A stretch of 64,000 nt of DNA from Acholoe squamosa (taxonomy: Eukaryota; Annelida; Polychaeta; Phyllodocida; Polynoidae): NCBI GenBank assembly GCA_949317995.1, contig OX439050.1, positions 54,747,777-54,811,776 on the forward strand, read 5' to 3'. Position 1 is the first letter of the stretch. Each line of letters begins with the position of its first letter. A model generated the notes under the pieces. It saw only the letters and a program-made list of their open reading frames with translations. It had not been told where the DNA came from and searched no databases. Position numbers and translations under genes: made by a program. Below, one piece after another: positions 23,886 through 35,747 of this stretch.

Positions 23886-24998
23886 TATAGCTCGATGCAG
23901 CAAGTTGGGAACCTAAAACTTAGTTTTTCCTGAATTTTCGCTAAGAAATGCTGTAGTTTAGCCAAAAATTATGCGATTTACACAATATTTGCAGCAAATG
24001 AAAGATGAAACTCATTGCTTTCAGGCCAGGGTAGATGGTATTACAATTATATAGTGCACAGTTTACCACTGAAGTACAAATTATAAATTTAAAAATCATT
24101 AGTTTGAAAAAATTGCTGTTTTTCAAAGTTTGGCCCTATATATTTTGTGAAAAAATAATCTAACCATCAGTTTTTGATAGATAGTGCATAATACTGACCC
24201 ATCAAGTTTATAAATGAGTATGCTTTTTTTCCCTACCTCTATGGTGGCTTATTACACTATGGGAGACATGTGATTTTTGTTAGTTTGCAAAATCTGTGAT
24301 TTTCAGCAAAATTTCTGCTTGGTTTTTGATGTGGGACCACATAGATCACCATATATCGATGCATGATCACCCACTGATACCAGAATTATCCATTTTTATG
24401 GTCTACCTGATCATCTTTAAAGGCATGTGAAATATCTAAGTGATACAATAAGTGTGAGAGGAATTAGCCATATCTTACGATTCTAGTCTTTGGTGCCGAC
24501 AGCGCTTTTGTTGCTATTTACATCTAAATAGCTCAATAGTGCATTATAATAGGTCTCACATGCCTAATATGGGGTTCTAATAGCATTTCAATATGGTTTT
24601 CAATGGGTCATCAGGTCAAAACAACAATTAATGATGGAATTTAATAGATACAAAAGTGTTTTGCACCATGGACCTGTTCACATTGTTCAGGTCTTCAGAT
24701 ATTCTTATCTTGAAAATGATGAAGGTATTTATGAGCATGGTGCTTTTCCAGCCTATATGGGACCTACAGAGGGCATTTTGTCTAATCTGACATGACAGCA
24801 CATGTATTATGAGGGAATAATGCACAGCAAATGATTATATTTTCATATTTTGTTATGACTTTTGAGATAGAATCATACACAAGACTTGCCTTCTGCAGCA
24901 TATACAAAAATGTACCTTGAATGAAGGCATTTTACGTGCACAGCTGCCTCCAAAACTGGAAAACACTCAGGTTCCCAACTTGCTGCATCGAGCTATAA
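23886..24998. mobile_element. 1.1-kb non-autonomous DNA transposon with perfect 29-bp TIRs
   Basis: The left end TATAGCTCGATGCAGCAAGT (continuing through TGGGAACCT) is the exact inverse of the right end for all 29 bp. Counting the outer TA as a TA target duplication would suggest Tc1/mariner-type insertion. The 1,113-bp interior has no transposase frame, so it would need a partner element. Perfect TIRs imply recent activity. Confidence 0.88.
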
Positions 24999-25810
24999 AA
25001 TCAATATTTGCATAAAATGAGAAAAAAACATTGAGGTTTTCATAATCGAGCCTACATGCAAAAGTAAAATGAGATAAATTAATTATTTCTAAAAAGTAGG
25101 TCAATTAAACCCCGAAAATTTCAGACTCGTTAAGCTCGTTTTTCATAATTCTTGGATTATATATCATTAGTAGATCACAAATATATATTGCATGGTACAC
25201 TCTGGCAAAGGTCAAAGCTTAATTTTGGCACTAAAGAGTTGGCGGGGTGAAGCTGGAACGGGTTGCCTGCGATTAATGGTGAGTGAAGTTTTATATTAAG
25301 GTGATCATCCCAAGCCAATATTTAATAAAGCAGTGGATGATTGCCAAGGGGTGGATAAGCATTGGCAGGGCAGCAGAGCCATCTGGTGGCAGAATCTAAA
25401 GGTAAGAGTTTGTAACAAATCCAAGGGGTTGGGTTAGTTTGGTAAGTATGTTTAGTTTGGTAGGTTGCTTGGTCTGTGTAGGGTAGAGATTGGATTGGTT
25501 GGTGGCCAGCTTGTTCCTGCAAGGTTTGGTCAGACATACAGCTCTGCCCCCTAGGAGTGTAGGCTAGAAGTAGGAATAGCCAGAACCTTGGAGCCCTTTG
25601 GTGAGTAAGTGTAGTGTAAGGGTTGGGTTGATGAAGGTCTCCTGGAACCAAGACTAAACACCATAGTGCTACTGGCACCACCTGATGGGAAGGGTATCAA
25701 CTAGAACAGTTGAGGCTAGTGGTTCCAGCTTTTGCCACTGGGGGGAGGCTCTGTGTATGCTGGTGCCAATGGTGGCATTGGTAAGCACTAGGTCCCTTGT
25801 GTGACCCTGG
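24999..25810. other. Intergenic stretch left of the tandem duplication
   Basis: No supported gene. It has GT- and TTGG-rich stretches and short frames without conserved motifs. Confidence 0.4.
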
Positions 25811-25991
25811 GGTCCATGTGTGAGGCACATAGGCTTAATTAGAGAAGAAGTTAGAGACATTTAAAGAGTAAATAGAGAACAAGAGAAGGGACATGTGACG
25901 AGTCAAAGAGTGTAATAAGTTATAGGCACTAGTGAAGACAATGGAGGAACCAACAGAAGGTCCGTGTAACAGTGAGGGTGAATGCTAGGAA

Positions 25992-26915
25992 GTGGAGATG
26001 AAGACAGAAGACGAAGATGATGGTATGTTCTTCCACAAGGCGAAGATGGCACTTGACACAAACATGGATGCACTGCTGAAGGTACAGGATGAGACTGCTC
26101 TTGAACATCTGTTGGAGCAAATGAAGGATGTCATTGGAGGGAAGAATGAGGCATTTGCTCAGCTGAAGGATTTGCAAGAGGAGTTAAAGGGATCAGTCAT
26201 CAAGAAGGCCCGACAATATTTTGAGATAGAGGTGAAGTAAAAGTACAGAAACAAGAAGAAGATCAAAAACTAAGGGGGAGTGTGCAGTGGAGGCGCAATT
26301 ATTGGTGGTGTCCTTTCGGATTTAGACATGGAAGGAGCTTGTCATGTGCCTCTGGGACATGATCCTCAACAGGAAAGTGGCCAGATGATCGAGTGCATTG
26401 GCAAAGGCATGGGTGGCGAGTTGATCCTCATGTGAGAGGGAGATGGCAACGAAGCCGCCATCATCGGTCCAATGTTTTTCGGGTGCAGTGTTATAAATGC
26501 TGCAAGTTGGGCCACATAAAGAGGCATTTCAAGGGATCAGTAGTGTGCTACACTTGCAGAGGGGAAGGGCATATTGCAAGGGATTGCCCTCACAAGCAAG
26601 TCATATGAAGGATCCCAAGAGACCCACAGCTCAAGATCTGAGGAACAAGAGGCAACAAGTAGTCTTAGGAGTGGGTCGACAGATGTCAACAGCTCTGCGA
26701 ATAAGACAGAGGTAGCAACTATAGGGGTAGCGACTTTGGGTAAAGCAACAAACAAGAAAACAGATAGGAAGGTACCCTACAGAGCAAAGAAGAGATGAGG
26801 CATAGTGGTGTGTTTTTGCTGTATGGCATCTGGGCATATCTCGAGAGACTGTCCCCAAGGACAGAGGAAGAGGAAGGGTCCGAGGGAGAAATCCCAGTAC
26901 AACTATCAAATGTAG
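25992..26915 (+). pseudogene. Gag-like zinc-knuckle protein remnant (unit 1)
   Basis: The N-terminal frame (25,992-26,240) is a charged helical segment (DETALEHLLEQMKDVIGGKN). After stops and frame changes there are three CX2CX4HX4-type knuckles. CYKCCKLGHIKRHF (about 26,490) has H in place of the last C, while CYTCRGEGHIARDC (about 26,549) and CFCCMASGHISRDC (about 26,814) are canonical. Such knuckles bind nucleic acid in retroelement Gag and in CNBP-type proteins. The coiled, charged N-terminal part followed by knuckles fits Gag of a gypsy- or copia-type retroelement. No protease, RT or integrase follows in the unit. The frame is broken, so I call it a remnant. Confidence 0.6.
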
Positions 26916-26935
26916 CAGTTGATTAAGTCTGGAAG

Positions 26936-27289
26936 ATGTATAGAGAACGGGAGCAAGTGAGAAATAGGAAAGAAGTAGAAGAGAGGGCTGAGTTAAACCG
27001 CCCGTCTGATATATTTTATAGAGGCAAAAATGAAGATGTAGAGTCAAATATGCAGGTGACTCCACACATGGTTGAATGTGTTACTGAGAGTGACACAATG
27101 GGTAAGAGGCCCCCATCAGATGGAGAGATAAGGGGCACTGTCAAGGAAATCTTAGAACATGCTAACTTGGAAGAGGTATCCATGAAAGACGTGGGTGAGC
27201 AGGTTTTCGCAAGGTTTCCTGATTTTGATTTAACTCATAAAAAGGGGGTTGTTAGAGCTTCAGTCAAATGCATCTTGGGTATTGCCTAA
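26936..27289 (+). CDS. ORF with DEK_C-like domain (unit 1)
   Basis: This is an intact 117-codon frame. Residues about 62-115 (GEIRGTVKEILEHANLEEVS, then MKDVGEQVFARFPDFDLTHK, then RASVKCIL) follow the DEK C-terminal domain pattern: a helix with EIL, an ADLEEVT-like turn, a QV..QL helix, a D[LF]xxKK turn and a last helix ending IL. DEK_C domains bind DNA in chromatin proteins. The first 60 residues are charged (REREQVRNRKEVEERAEL). It lies right after the zinc-knuckle remnant, so it may be the C-terminal part of the same retroelement protein or a captured host exon. Assignment rests on pattern recognition alone. Confidence 0.45.
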   Translation: MYREREQVRNRKEVEERAELNRPSDIFYRGKNEDVESNMQVTPHMVECVTESDTMGKRPPSDGEIRGTVKEILEHANLEEVSMKDVGEQVFARFPDFDLTHKKGVVRASVKCILGIA

Positions 27290-28006
27290 GATGTATGGAA
27301 CCCAACTTGCAGGACTCCAAGGTGTGTTCTTAGTAAGAGAGGTCATCATGGAAGGGGATGCTCTTCCAGATGACCGCGATGAGAGTCACAAGGGGGAACA
27401 GCACAGGGAAGTCATAACCCCTCTGCTCTTCCACCACCTGCCTCATCAATGATGCACGTGGGAGCCAGAAGCATAAGTAGTAGGATAGTGAGATATCTAT
27501 ATACATCAGAGGAAGGCATGTGCATTAAATGATTATCCTCAGCTCTGGAATAGTTTACCCCTTGGAAAGACTGAATAGTCTATCCTTGTAGAGCAGCAGT
27601 TGAGAAGGCTGATTAGCTAACTGCATAATATAAAGTGAGAAGAGAGAAGAGAATTAAGAGAAGAGAGAAGAGAATTAAGGGACAAAGGGAGAAGAGAGGG
27701 TAAATCAAAACGAATCTATTTATCAGACTTGTAGTGATGGGGAGCAGAATAGCTCACTCTATAGCGCAGTGGATAAAATTCCCAACAAGTCCAACATTAT
27801 CAGAGAAGTTGAAGGAGAGTGAGAAGTTGAAGAGGTCGTGAAGAGCAAAGGAGAAGGGGAGAGAAGAGACAATGAGAGCAGAGATAGAGGTAAACTCAAT
27901 TGGAAACTGTGATAGCCTACTTTTGCACTCAATAGAATAGCAGGCTGGAAGCCTTCTATTATATACAATAGCAGATAGGTGTGTCTGATCGGAGTGTTAT
28001 CTCTTT
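27290..28006. other. Gap between the DEK_C-like and env-like ORFs (unit 1)
   Basis: It contains GAGAAGA-rich purine repeats (27,635-27,700 and 27,790-27,890) and no pol-like frame. A good splice acceptor (ttatctctttgcag) ends at 28,011. Confidence 0.5.
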
Positions 28007-29077
28007 GCAGATTCCTACTCATCCTTGTATTGTCCACTGGCATGCTAGACTTGGCTATGATGGTAGAGTTATATAGAAATATAACAGAATTGTCAGCAGG
28101 TGACTTGTCTCCTACTATCCTCCCCAATGAAATGTGGCCAACTGAACATAAATTATTATAGTCTTACATCAGCCATAGAGGAAACCAATAGACACCGATA
28201 TTGTACATTAGCATTGAATCAACACAACAATAGAAGAATAAAAGAATTGTGTAAGGTTAAGGTTACAAACAAAGTAAAATTACCAATAGGTAGATATGTA
28301 CCGAAGGGTGAATAGCTTGTGGCAACAGATAGATCATTTAATATTAGGAAACTGTGTGTTGGACAAAAGGAGGAAGTGTACCTTAGTGTTGCGCCGCCAT
28401 ATAGTGTTGTATCTCTGGAAACAGGTTGCCGAGCATTGTCTGATTTATTGGAATTACCCATTTATTTTGAAGAGCGCACAGAATATTCAGTAGCCCGCGA
28501 AACTCGAATAACTACACCTCCGAAAAATTTCAAAATGCAGGACATGATGATATGGAAACCTATTCTTGATAAAGGTTTTTAATTGGAAATTGAAATAGAA
28601 AAATTAGGACCTGTTGATGATAAACCTATAGTAGACCAATTAGACAATATTAAGTATATAGACACTTCCTATGTTCCGTATATCATAATAGCTGTCATAA
28701 TTGTTGTAATGTTGCTTATAATAGCCATATTATGTTGTAAGAGACAGTTATTGTTAAAACTATTTAGTAACAGGATACAGAAACACCTAGATAATGGAAC
28801 AGACAAGGTACGCCGTGAACCCGACTATATACAACTATATCAAGTCCAACCTAGGTTGGTAAGGCAAGGGGACAATGAATCTTTGGCTACTGTGTATGGG
28901 GAACTGCTGGCTTCTCATGACATTGGGGCTTTAGGAGGGTGCATAAGAAGTGTCCCTACACCTCCTCAAGATGCCTCTACACTACAAGCAGGCAGTATGT
29001 TAACACTCGAATATGAGAGTAAGCCTGTACGACCTAGGCCGAAGCGTAGAACTACTCTTACCATCAGGAAACAGTGA
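28007..29077 (+). pseudogene. Env-like membrane glycoprotein remnant (unit 1)
   Basis: One frame runs from about 28,100 to the TGA at 29,077, broken by two in-frame stops (TAG 28,313-28,315, TAA 28,580-28,582). Conserved cysteines (KLCVGQ, ETGC) precede a LLELPIYFEE segment. A strongly hydrophobic helix of about 25 residues follows (YIIIAVIIVVMLLIIAILCC, about 28,680-28,740), then a basic cytoplasmic tail of roughly 110 residues. This order resembles the C-terminal half of Env-like fusion proteins of metavirid (gypsy-type) retroelements. A single-pass host membrane protein is the alternative. No pol lies between it and the gag-like part, so the element is internally deleted. Both stops are present in unit 2, so the decay predates the duplication. 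Confidence 0.5.
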
Positions 29078-30120
29078 CTCAACAATTTATGGTACTAATA
29101 ACTTTTATGGGCCCTGTGTTCGCTCTCATTATATGGCACTGATAACTCTTATGACTAAGGTGTTCCCTCTCACTGGCACTTGTTAACAATAGTGATATTT
29201 TGGCACTAAATGACAATATGACACTTTTAATGTTAACTGATGAGTGTTGCAGGAGACGATGACTGAGTACATGATGGAGATACAGCGGACATTGGACAAT
29301 GACAATAACAAGCCGCACCAGAGCATGAGTATGCTGTTGTGCATATACCTGGCGACTGTTGAAATATAGGACCCAAAACATGCATTGGAAATGCATACCT
29401 TATGGAACTTTTATTACAGGCTATGAACTAAGTGTTATATTGAAAATTTTATGTCGAGGGTGATGTGGTGATTATGATGACATTTGAAGATGAGAAGTTT
29501 ATTTCATATGAAGGGGTGGCAAGAATAGTGTAGGTTCCCTAGGATGTGTTACTCCATAGAGTTCTATAGTGCAAGCCACCCCCCTCTACCCCCCCTAAAA
29601 AGTAGGCTACCTTTTGTGTTCAGTACTGAGTCCTATGTAAGATAAGGGGGTTTATGGAGATCAGCTTGATCAGCTGGGATAGCTCGGTCTAAAATCACAG
29701 AAGGTGTGTCAATGGGAATTTTGGTGAAAGTCAGCCCCCTACATTAAGGAATTTGATTTTTCCCCAATTTTTTTTGTGTCATATTTTTGGGCTCATTGAG
29801 TTTTTGATGTTTTATATGGGTTTTAGTGGTCCAATATCAATGTAGTGGTTCGTCTCGTTAAGTTAGATTAAATCATAACGAAGAGAGAGAAAGTTTCCGG
29901 GTAGGCAACTGAGCTTTTATTTCATAGCTTATGTTACATACGATCACAGCCTCAGAGGACTACATGCTACTAGGGCATTCGGTTACCCTTTCGGGTAACG
30001 ACCTGGTTGACCAGTGGGTAAAACCACTACTGGAGAACATGGGGGTAGAACCAGCCTTATATAGGGGAAAAGCCCGCGAAACTCAGACCGGCCACGTGAC
30101 GTGTGGCGGATGAGTGGTAG
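29078..30120. other. 3' region of the unit, possible LTR-like part
   Basis: No gene. A TATA-like CTTATATAGGGG lies at about 30,056, and a hairpin GGTTACCCTTTCGGGTAACG lies near 29,980. These could be remnants of an LTR promoter, but I found no second LTR copy within the unit. Confidence 0.35.
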
Positions 30121-30220
30121 GCCCCCTGGTGTAATGGATACGAACCCAGAGGCAGGTGCTGCCACCTGCCATCCGGACTCCCCAACTACACTGAAGACCT
30201 AGGTCTGAGTCCCACGGGTA
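30121..30220 (+). repeat. tRNA-Arg-like sequence (unit 1)
   Basis: GCCCCCTGGTGTAATGGATA matches the 5' end and A box of eukaryotic tRNA-Arg, and GGTCTGAGTCCCACGGG matches its T arm (B box). The anticodon region is expanded and does not fold as a tRNA. It is likely a tRNA pseudogene or SINE head. Confidence 0.55.
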
Positions 30221-30342
30221 CATGAACGTTTGTAGAATGAGGACTAGGTATGTGTCTGTCCACTTTTATTATGTAAATTATAGAGTCTTGTGGTGAAATA
30301 GAAGCAAAAATTATGTTCCTGGTCAGATATTTTCTATTCTTC

Positions 30343-31335
30343 TAGAGCATTTTACTTTTTGTAAAGTGGTCTGTCCGGGTGATAATTTGGTCATTTGGCC
30401 TCCCCCCATTAAATAACTAAAAGTGAAATGGGTCCAATTATGCCTTAAGAGATTTGCTACATGTTGGGGGTAAAGTATGTTGAAAACAAAATTTGATTTC
30501 CTCAACAAACTTCACTGTGAGGGGGCAATAAGTGATTTTCCTTGAAAATCCCCCTTTTTCCTTGTCCGGGTGAAAAATCATATTCCTTCCCCTTTTGTGT
30601 AGGATTAACAGATTTAACTATCCTAACTAAGTCAGTTATTTACCCCCTACATATACCTAAGTGCCCAATGTATAAGGCAATGGATTACTCTCCATCCGTT
30701 GCAGTAGCAGAGATGGGATGTGCTATTTTGTCCGGGCAAAATCGTGTCCGGGCGAGTGACCATTGAATAACATGCCATGTTGAGGGGTTGATTTCCTACA
30801 GAAATTAAAATTTTATCTTAATGAAAATAACAGCTTTAGACCATTTAGACCTGTAGATTACAGAAATCACATTGTTATATGTATGTCAGATGTGTCTTTT
30901 ATATCATGAAATGAGTGTACTTATAATAAATGTTTGTAGAGATTCTTGGCATATGTCCAGGAGAATGACATTTGAGTAATATGCCATGTTGAGGGCTTGA
31001 TTTTCTACAGAAACAATTGTCATATTACCATGACAATCTCAGATCTAGACCATTTCGACCTGTAGATCATGAAAATAACATGTTTCTTTATGTCAGATGT
31101 GACTTTATTATCATAAAATGATAATACTTTTAACGGTTTTTATCATGATTCTGCCTACATTTCTTGTCCTCACACAAAATTCAATATTCCTGCCTCTCCT
31201 CTGCACAATAGGGATATTCAAATATCCTAACTATGCCTGTTATTTACCCCCTACATATAACTTAGTACTCAATGTATGGGACAATTGATTGCTGCTAAAC
31301 CTTTGCAGTATCAGGGATGGGAAGTGCTTTTTTGT
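30343..31335 (+). repeat. Degenerate ~206-bp tandem repeats with a longer higher-order unit (unit 1)
   Basis: GTCCGGGCGAGTGACCATTG (about 30,750) and GTCCAGGAGAATGACATTTG (about 30,956) start successive copies about 206 bp apart. Each continues with ACATGCCATGTTGAGGG-like text. A separate block with TTATTTACCCCCTACATATA recurs about 590 bp apart. In unit 2 the series continues past the duplication end to about 37,130. Confidence 0.7.
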
Positions 31336-31518
31336 GAGGTCCATGTGTGAGGCACATAGGCTTAATTAGAGAAGAAGATAGAGACATTTAAAGAGTAAAT
31401 AGAGAACAAGAGAAGGGACATGTGACGAGTCAAAGAGTGTAATAAGTTATAGGCACTAGTGAAGACAATGGAGGAACCAACAGAAGGTCCGTGTAACAGT
31501 GAGGGTGAATGCTAGGAA

Positions 31519-32442
31519 GTGGAGATGAAGACAGAAGACGAAGATGATGGTATGTTCTTCCACAAGGCGAAGATGGCACTTGACACAAACATGGATGCAC
31601 TGCTGAAGGTACAGGATGAGACTGCTCTTGAACATCTGTTGGAGCAAATGAAGGATGTCATTGGAGGGAAGAATGAGGCATTTGCTCAGCTGAAGGATTT
31701 GCAAGAGGAGTTAAAGGGATCAGTCATCAAGAAGGCCCGACAATATTTTGAGATAGAGGTGAAGTAAAAGTACAGAAACAAGAAGAAGATCAAAAACTAA
31801 GGGGGAGTGTGCAGTGGAGGCGCAATTATTGGTGGTGTCCTTTCGGATTTAGACATGGAAGGAGCTTGTCATGTGCCTCTGGGACATGATCCTCAACAGG
31901 AAAGTGGCCAGATGATCGAGTGCATTGGCAAAGGCATGGGTGGCGAGTTGATCCTCATGTGAGAGGGAGATGGCAACGAAGCCGCCATCATCGGTCCAAT
32001 GTTTTTCGGGTGCAGTGTTATAAATGCTGCAAGTTGGGCCACATAAAGAGGCATTTCAAGGGATCAGTAGTGTGCTACACTTGCAGAGGGGAAGGGCATA
32101 TTGCAAGGGATTGCCCTCACAAGCAAGTCATATGAAGGATCCCAAGAGACCCACAGCTCAAGATCTGAGGAACGAGAGGCAACAAGTAGTCTTAGGAGTG
32201 GGTCGACAGATGTCAACAGCTCTGCGAATAAGACAGAGGTAGCAACTATAGGGGTAGCGACTTTGGGTAAAGCAACAAACAAGAAAACAGATAGGAAGGT
32301 ACCCTACAGAGCAAAGAAGAGATGAGGCATAGTGGTGTGTTTTTGCTGTATGGCATCTGGGCATATCTCGAGAGACTGTCCCCAAGGACAGAGGAAGAGG
32401 AAGGGTCCGAGGGAGAAATCCCAGTACAACTATCAAATGTAG
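31519..32442 (+). pseudogene. Gag-like zinc-knuckle remnant (unit 2)
   Basis: Copy of the remnant at 25,992-26,915 with the same breaks. The substitution near 32,174 changes one residue (K to R) in an overlapping frame only. The three zinc knuckles are retained. Confidence 0.6.
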
Positions 32443-32462
32443 CAGTTGATTAAGTCTGGAAG

Positions 32463-32816
32463 ATGTATAGAGAACGGGAGCAAGAGAGAAATAGGAAAGA
32501 AGTAGAAGAGAGGGCTGAGTTAAACCGCCCGTCTGATATATTTTATAGAGGCAAAAATGAAGATGTAGAGTCAAATATGCAGGTGACTCCACACATGGTT
32601 GAATGTGTTACTGAGAGTGACACAATGGGTAAGAGGCCCCCATCAGATGGAGAGATAAGGGGCACTGTCAAGGAAATCTTAGAACATGCTAACTTGGAAG
32701 AGGTATCCATGAAAGACGTGGGTGAGCAGGTTTTCGCAAGGTTTCCTGATTTTGATTTAACTCATAAAAAGGGGGTTGTTAGAGCTTCAGTCAAATGCAT
32801 CTTGGGTATTGCCTAA
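32463..32816 (+). CDS. ORF with DEK_C-like domain (unit 2)
   Basis: Copy of the frame at 26,936-27,289, still fully open over 117 codons. One replacement (V8 to E, near 32,482-32,486) lies in the charged N-terminal stretch; the DEK_C-like region is identical. Confidence 0.45.
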   Translation: MYREREQERNRKEVEERAELNRPSDIFYRGKNEDVESNMQVTPHMVECVTESDTMGKRPPSDGEIRGTVKEILEHANLEEVSMKDVGEQVFARFPDFDLTHKKGVVRASVKCILGIA

Positions 32817-33533
32817 GATGTATGGAACCCAACTTGCAGGACTCCAAGGTGTGTTCTTAGTAAGAGAGGTCATCATGGAAGGGGATGCTCTTCCAGATGA
32901 CCGCGATGAGAGTCACAAGGGGGAACAGCACAGGGAAGTCATAACCCCTCTGCTCTTCCACCACCTGCCTCATCAATGATGCACGTGGGAGCCAGAAGCA
33001 TAAGTAGTAGGATAGTGAGATATCTATATACATCAGAGGAAGGCATGTGCATTAAATGATTATCCTCAGCTCTGGAATAGTTTACCCCTTGGAAAGACTG
33101 AATAGTCTATCCTTGTAGAGCAGCAGTTGAGAAGGCTGATTAGCTAACTGCATAATATAAAGTGAGAAGAGAGAAGAGAATTAAGAGAAGAGAGAAGAGA
33201 ATTAAGGGACAAAGGGAGAAGAGAGGGTAAATCAAAACGAATCTATTTATCAGACTTGTAGTGATGGGGAGCAGAATAGCTCACTCTATAGCGCAGTGGA
33301 TAAAATTCCCAACAAGTCCAACATTATCAGAGAAGTTGAAGGAGAGTGAGAAGTTGAAGAGGTCGTGAAGAGCAAAGGAGAAGGGGAGAGAAGAGACAAT
33401 GAGAGCAGAGATAGAGGTAAACTCAATTGGAAACTGTGATAGCCTACTTTTGCACTCAATAGAATAGCAGGCTGGAAGCCTTCTATTATATACAATAGCA
33501 GATAGGTGTGTCTGATCGGAGTGTTATCTCTTT

Positions 33534-34604
33534 GCAGATTCCTACTCATCCTTGTATTGTCCACTGGCATGCTAGACTTGGCTATGATGGTAGAGTTATA
33601 TAGAAATATAACAGAATTGTCAGCAGGTGACTTGTCTCCTACTATCCTCCCCAATGAAATGTGGCCAACTGAACATAAATTATTATAGTCTTACATCAGC
33701 CATAGAGGAAACCAATAGACACCGATATTGTACATTAGCATTGAATCAACACAACAATAGAAGAATAAAAGAATTGTGTAAGGTTAAGGTTACAAACAAA
33801 GTAAAATTACCAATAGGTAGATATGTACCGAAGGGTGAATAGCTTGTGGCAACAGATAGATCATTTAATATTAGGAAACTGTGTGTTGGACAAAAGGAGG
33901 AAGTGTACCTTAGTGTTGCGCCGCCATATAGTGTTGTATCTCTGGAAACAGGTTGCCGAGCATTGTCTGATTTATTGGAATTACCCATTTATTTTGAAGA
34001 GCGCACAGAATATTCAGTAGCCCGCGAAACTCGAATAACTACACCTCCGAAAAATTTCAAAATGCAGGACATGATGATATGGAAACCTATTCTTGATAAA
34101 GGTTTTTAATTGGAAATTGAAATAGAAAAATTAGGACCTGTTGATGATAAACCTATAGTAGACCAATTAGACAATATTAAGTATATAGACACTTCCTATG
34201 TTCCGTATATCATAATAGCTGTCATAATTGTTGTAATGTTGCTTATAATAGCCATATTATGTTGTAAGAGACAGTTATTGTTAAAACTATTTAGTAACAG
34301 GATACAGAAACACCTAGATAATGGAACAGACAAGGTACGCCGTGAACCCGACTATATACAACTATATCAAGTCCAACCTAGGTTGGTAAGGCAAGGGGAC
34401 AATGAATCTTTGGCTACTGTGTATGGGGAACTGCTGGCTTCTCATGACATTGGGGCTTTAGGAGGGTGCATAAGAAGTGTCCCTACACCTCCTCAAGATG
34501 CCTCTACACTACAAGCAGGCAGTATGTTAACACTCGAATATGAGAGTAAGCCTGTACGACCTAGGCCGAAGCGTAGAACTACTCTTACCATCAGGAAACA
34601 GTGA
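33534..34604 (+). pseudogene. Env-like membrane protein remnant (unit 2)
   Basis: Copy of 28,007-29,077. It has the same two in-frame stops (33,840-33,842 and 34,107-34,109) and the same transmembrane helix (about 34,207-34,267). I see no new difference from unit 1 here. Confidence 0.5.
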
Positions 34605-35647
34605 CTCAACAATTTATGGTACTAATAACTTTTATGGGCCCTGTGTTCGCTCTCATTATATGGCACTGATAACTCTTATGACTAAGGTGTTCCCTCTCAC
34701 TGGCACTTGTTAACAATAGTGATATTTTGGCACTAAATGACAATATGACACTTTTAATGTTAACTGATGAGTGTTGCAGGAGACGATGACTGAGTACATG
34801 ATGGAGATACAGCGGACATTGGACAATGACAATAACAAGCCGCACCAGAGCATGAGTATGCTGTTGTGCATATACCTGGCGACTGTTGAAATATAGGACC
34901 CAAAACATGCATTGGAAATGCATACCTTATGGAACTTTTATTACAGGCTATGAACTAAGTGTTATATTGAAAATTTTATGTCGAGGGTGATGTGGTGATT
35001 ATGATGACATTTGAAGATGAGAAGTTTATTTCATATGAAGGGGTGGCAAGAATAGTGTAGGTTCCCTAGGATGTGTTACTCCATAGAGTTCTATAGTGCA
35101 AGCCACCCCCCTCTACCCCCCCTAAAAAGTAGGCTACCTTTTGTGTTCAGTACTGAGTCCTATGTAAGATAAGGGGGTTTATGGAGATCAGCTTGATCAG
35201 CTGGGATAGCTCGGTCTAAAATCACAGAAGGTGTGTCAATGGGAATTTTGGTGAAAGTCAGCCCCCTACATTAAGGAATTTGATTTTTCCCCAATTTTTT
35301 TTGTGTCATATTTTTGGGCTCATTGAGTTTTTGATGTTTTATATGGGTTTTAGTGGTCCAATATCAATGTAGTGGTTCGTCTCGTTAAGTTAGATTAAAT
35401 CATAACGAAGAGAGAGAAAGTTTCCGGGTAGGCAACTGAGCTTTTATTTCATAGCTTATGTTACATACGATCACAGCCTCAGAGGACTACATGCTACTAG
35501 GGCATTCGGTTACCCTTTCGGGTAACGACCTGGTTGACCAGTGGGTAAAACCACTACTGGAGAACATGGGGGTAGAACCAGCCTTATATAGGGGAAAAGC
35601 CCGCGAAACTCAGACCGGCCACGTGACGTGTGGCGGATGAGTGGTAG

Positions 35648-35747
35648 GCCCCCTGGTGTAATGGATACGAACCCAGAGGCAGGTGCTGCCACCTGCCATC
35701 CGGACTCCCCAACTACACTGAAGACCTAGGTCTGAGTCCCATGGGTA
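35648..35747 (+). repeat. tRNA-Arg-like sequence (unit 2)
   Basis: Copy of 30,121-30,220. One C-to-T change follows the B box (CCCATGGG against CCCACGGG). Confidence 0.55.

Larger units (their letters stand above)
25811..31335 (+). repeat. Tandem segmental duplication, unit 1 (5,525 bp)
   Basis: The unit repeats at a fixed offset of 5,527 bp. I found only about four substitutions by eye (near 25,851, 26,647, 26,955 and 30,214). The head begins GGTCCATGTGTGAGGCACAT and the tail ends AGTGCTTTTTTGT. Unit 2 follows after a 2-nt filler (GA, 31,336-31,337). Confidence 0.95.

Noticed and set aside
28219..28461. Minus-strand ORFs in the duplicated unit (also 26,631-27,065 and 27,759-28,127)
   Set aside because: They are antisense shadows of the gag-like, purine-rich and env-like regions with no motifs.
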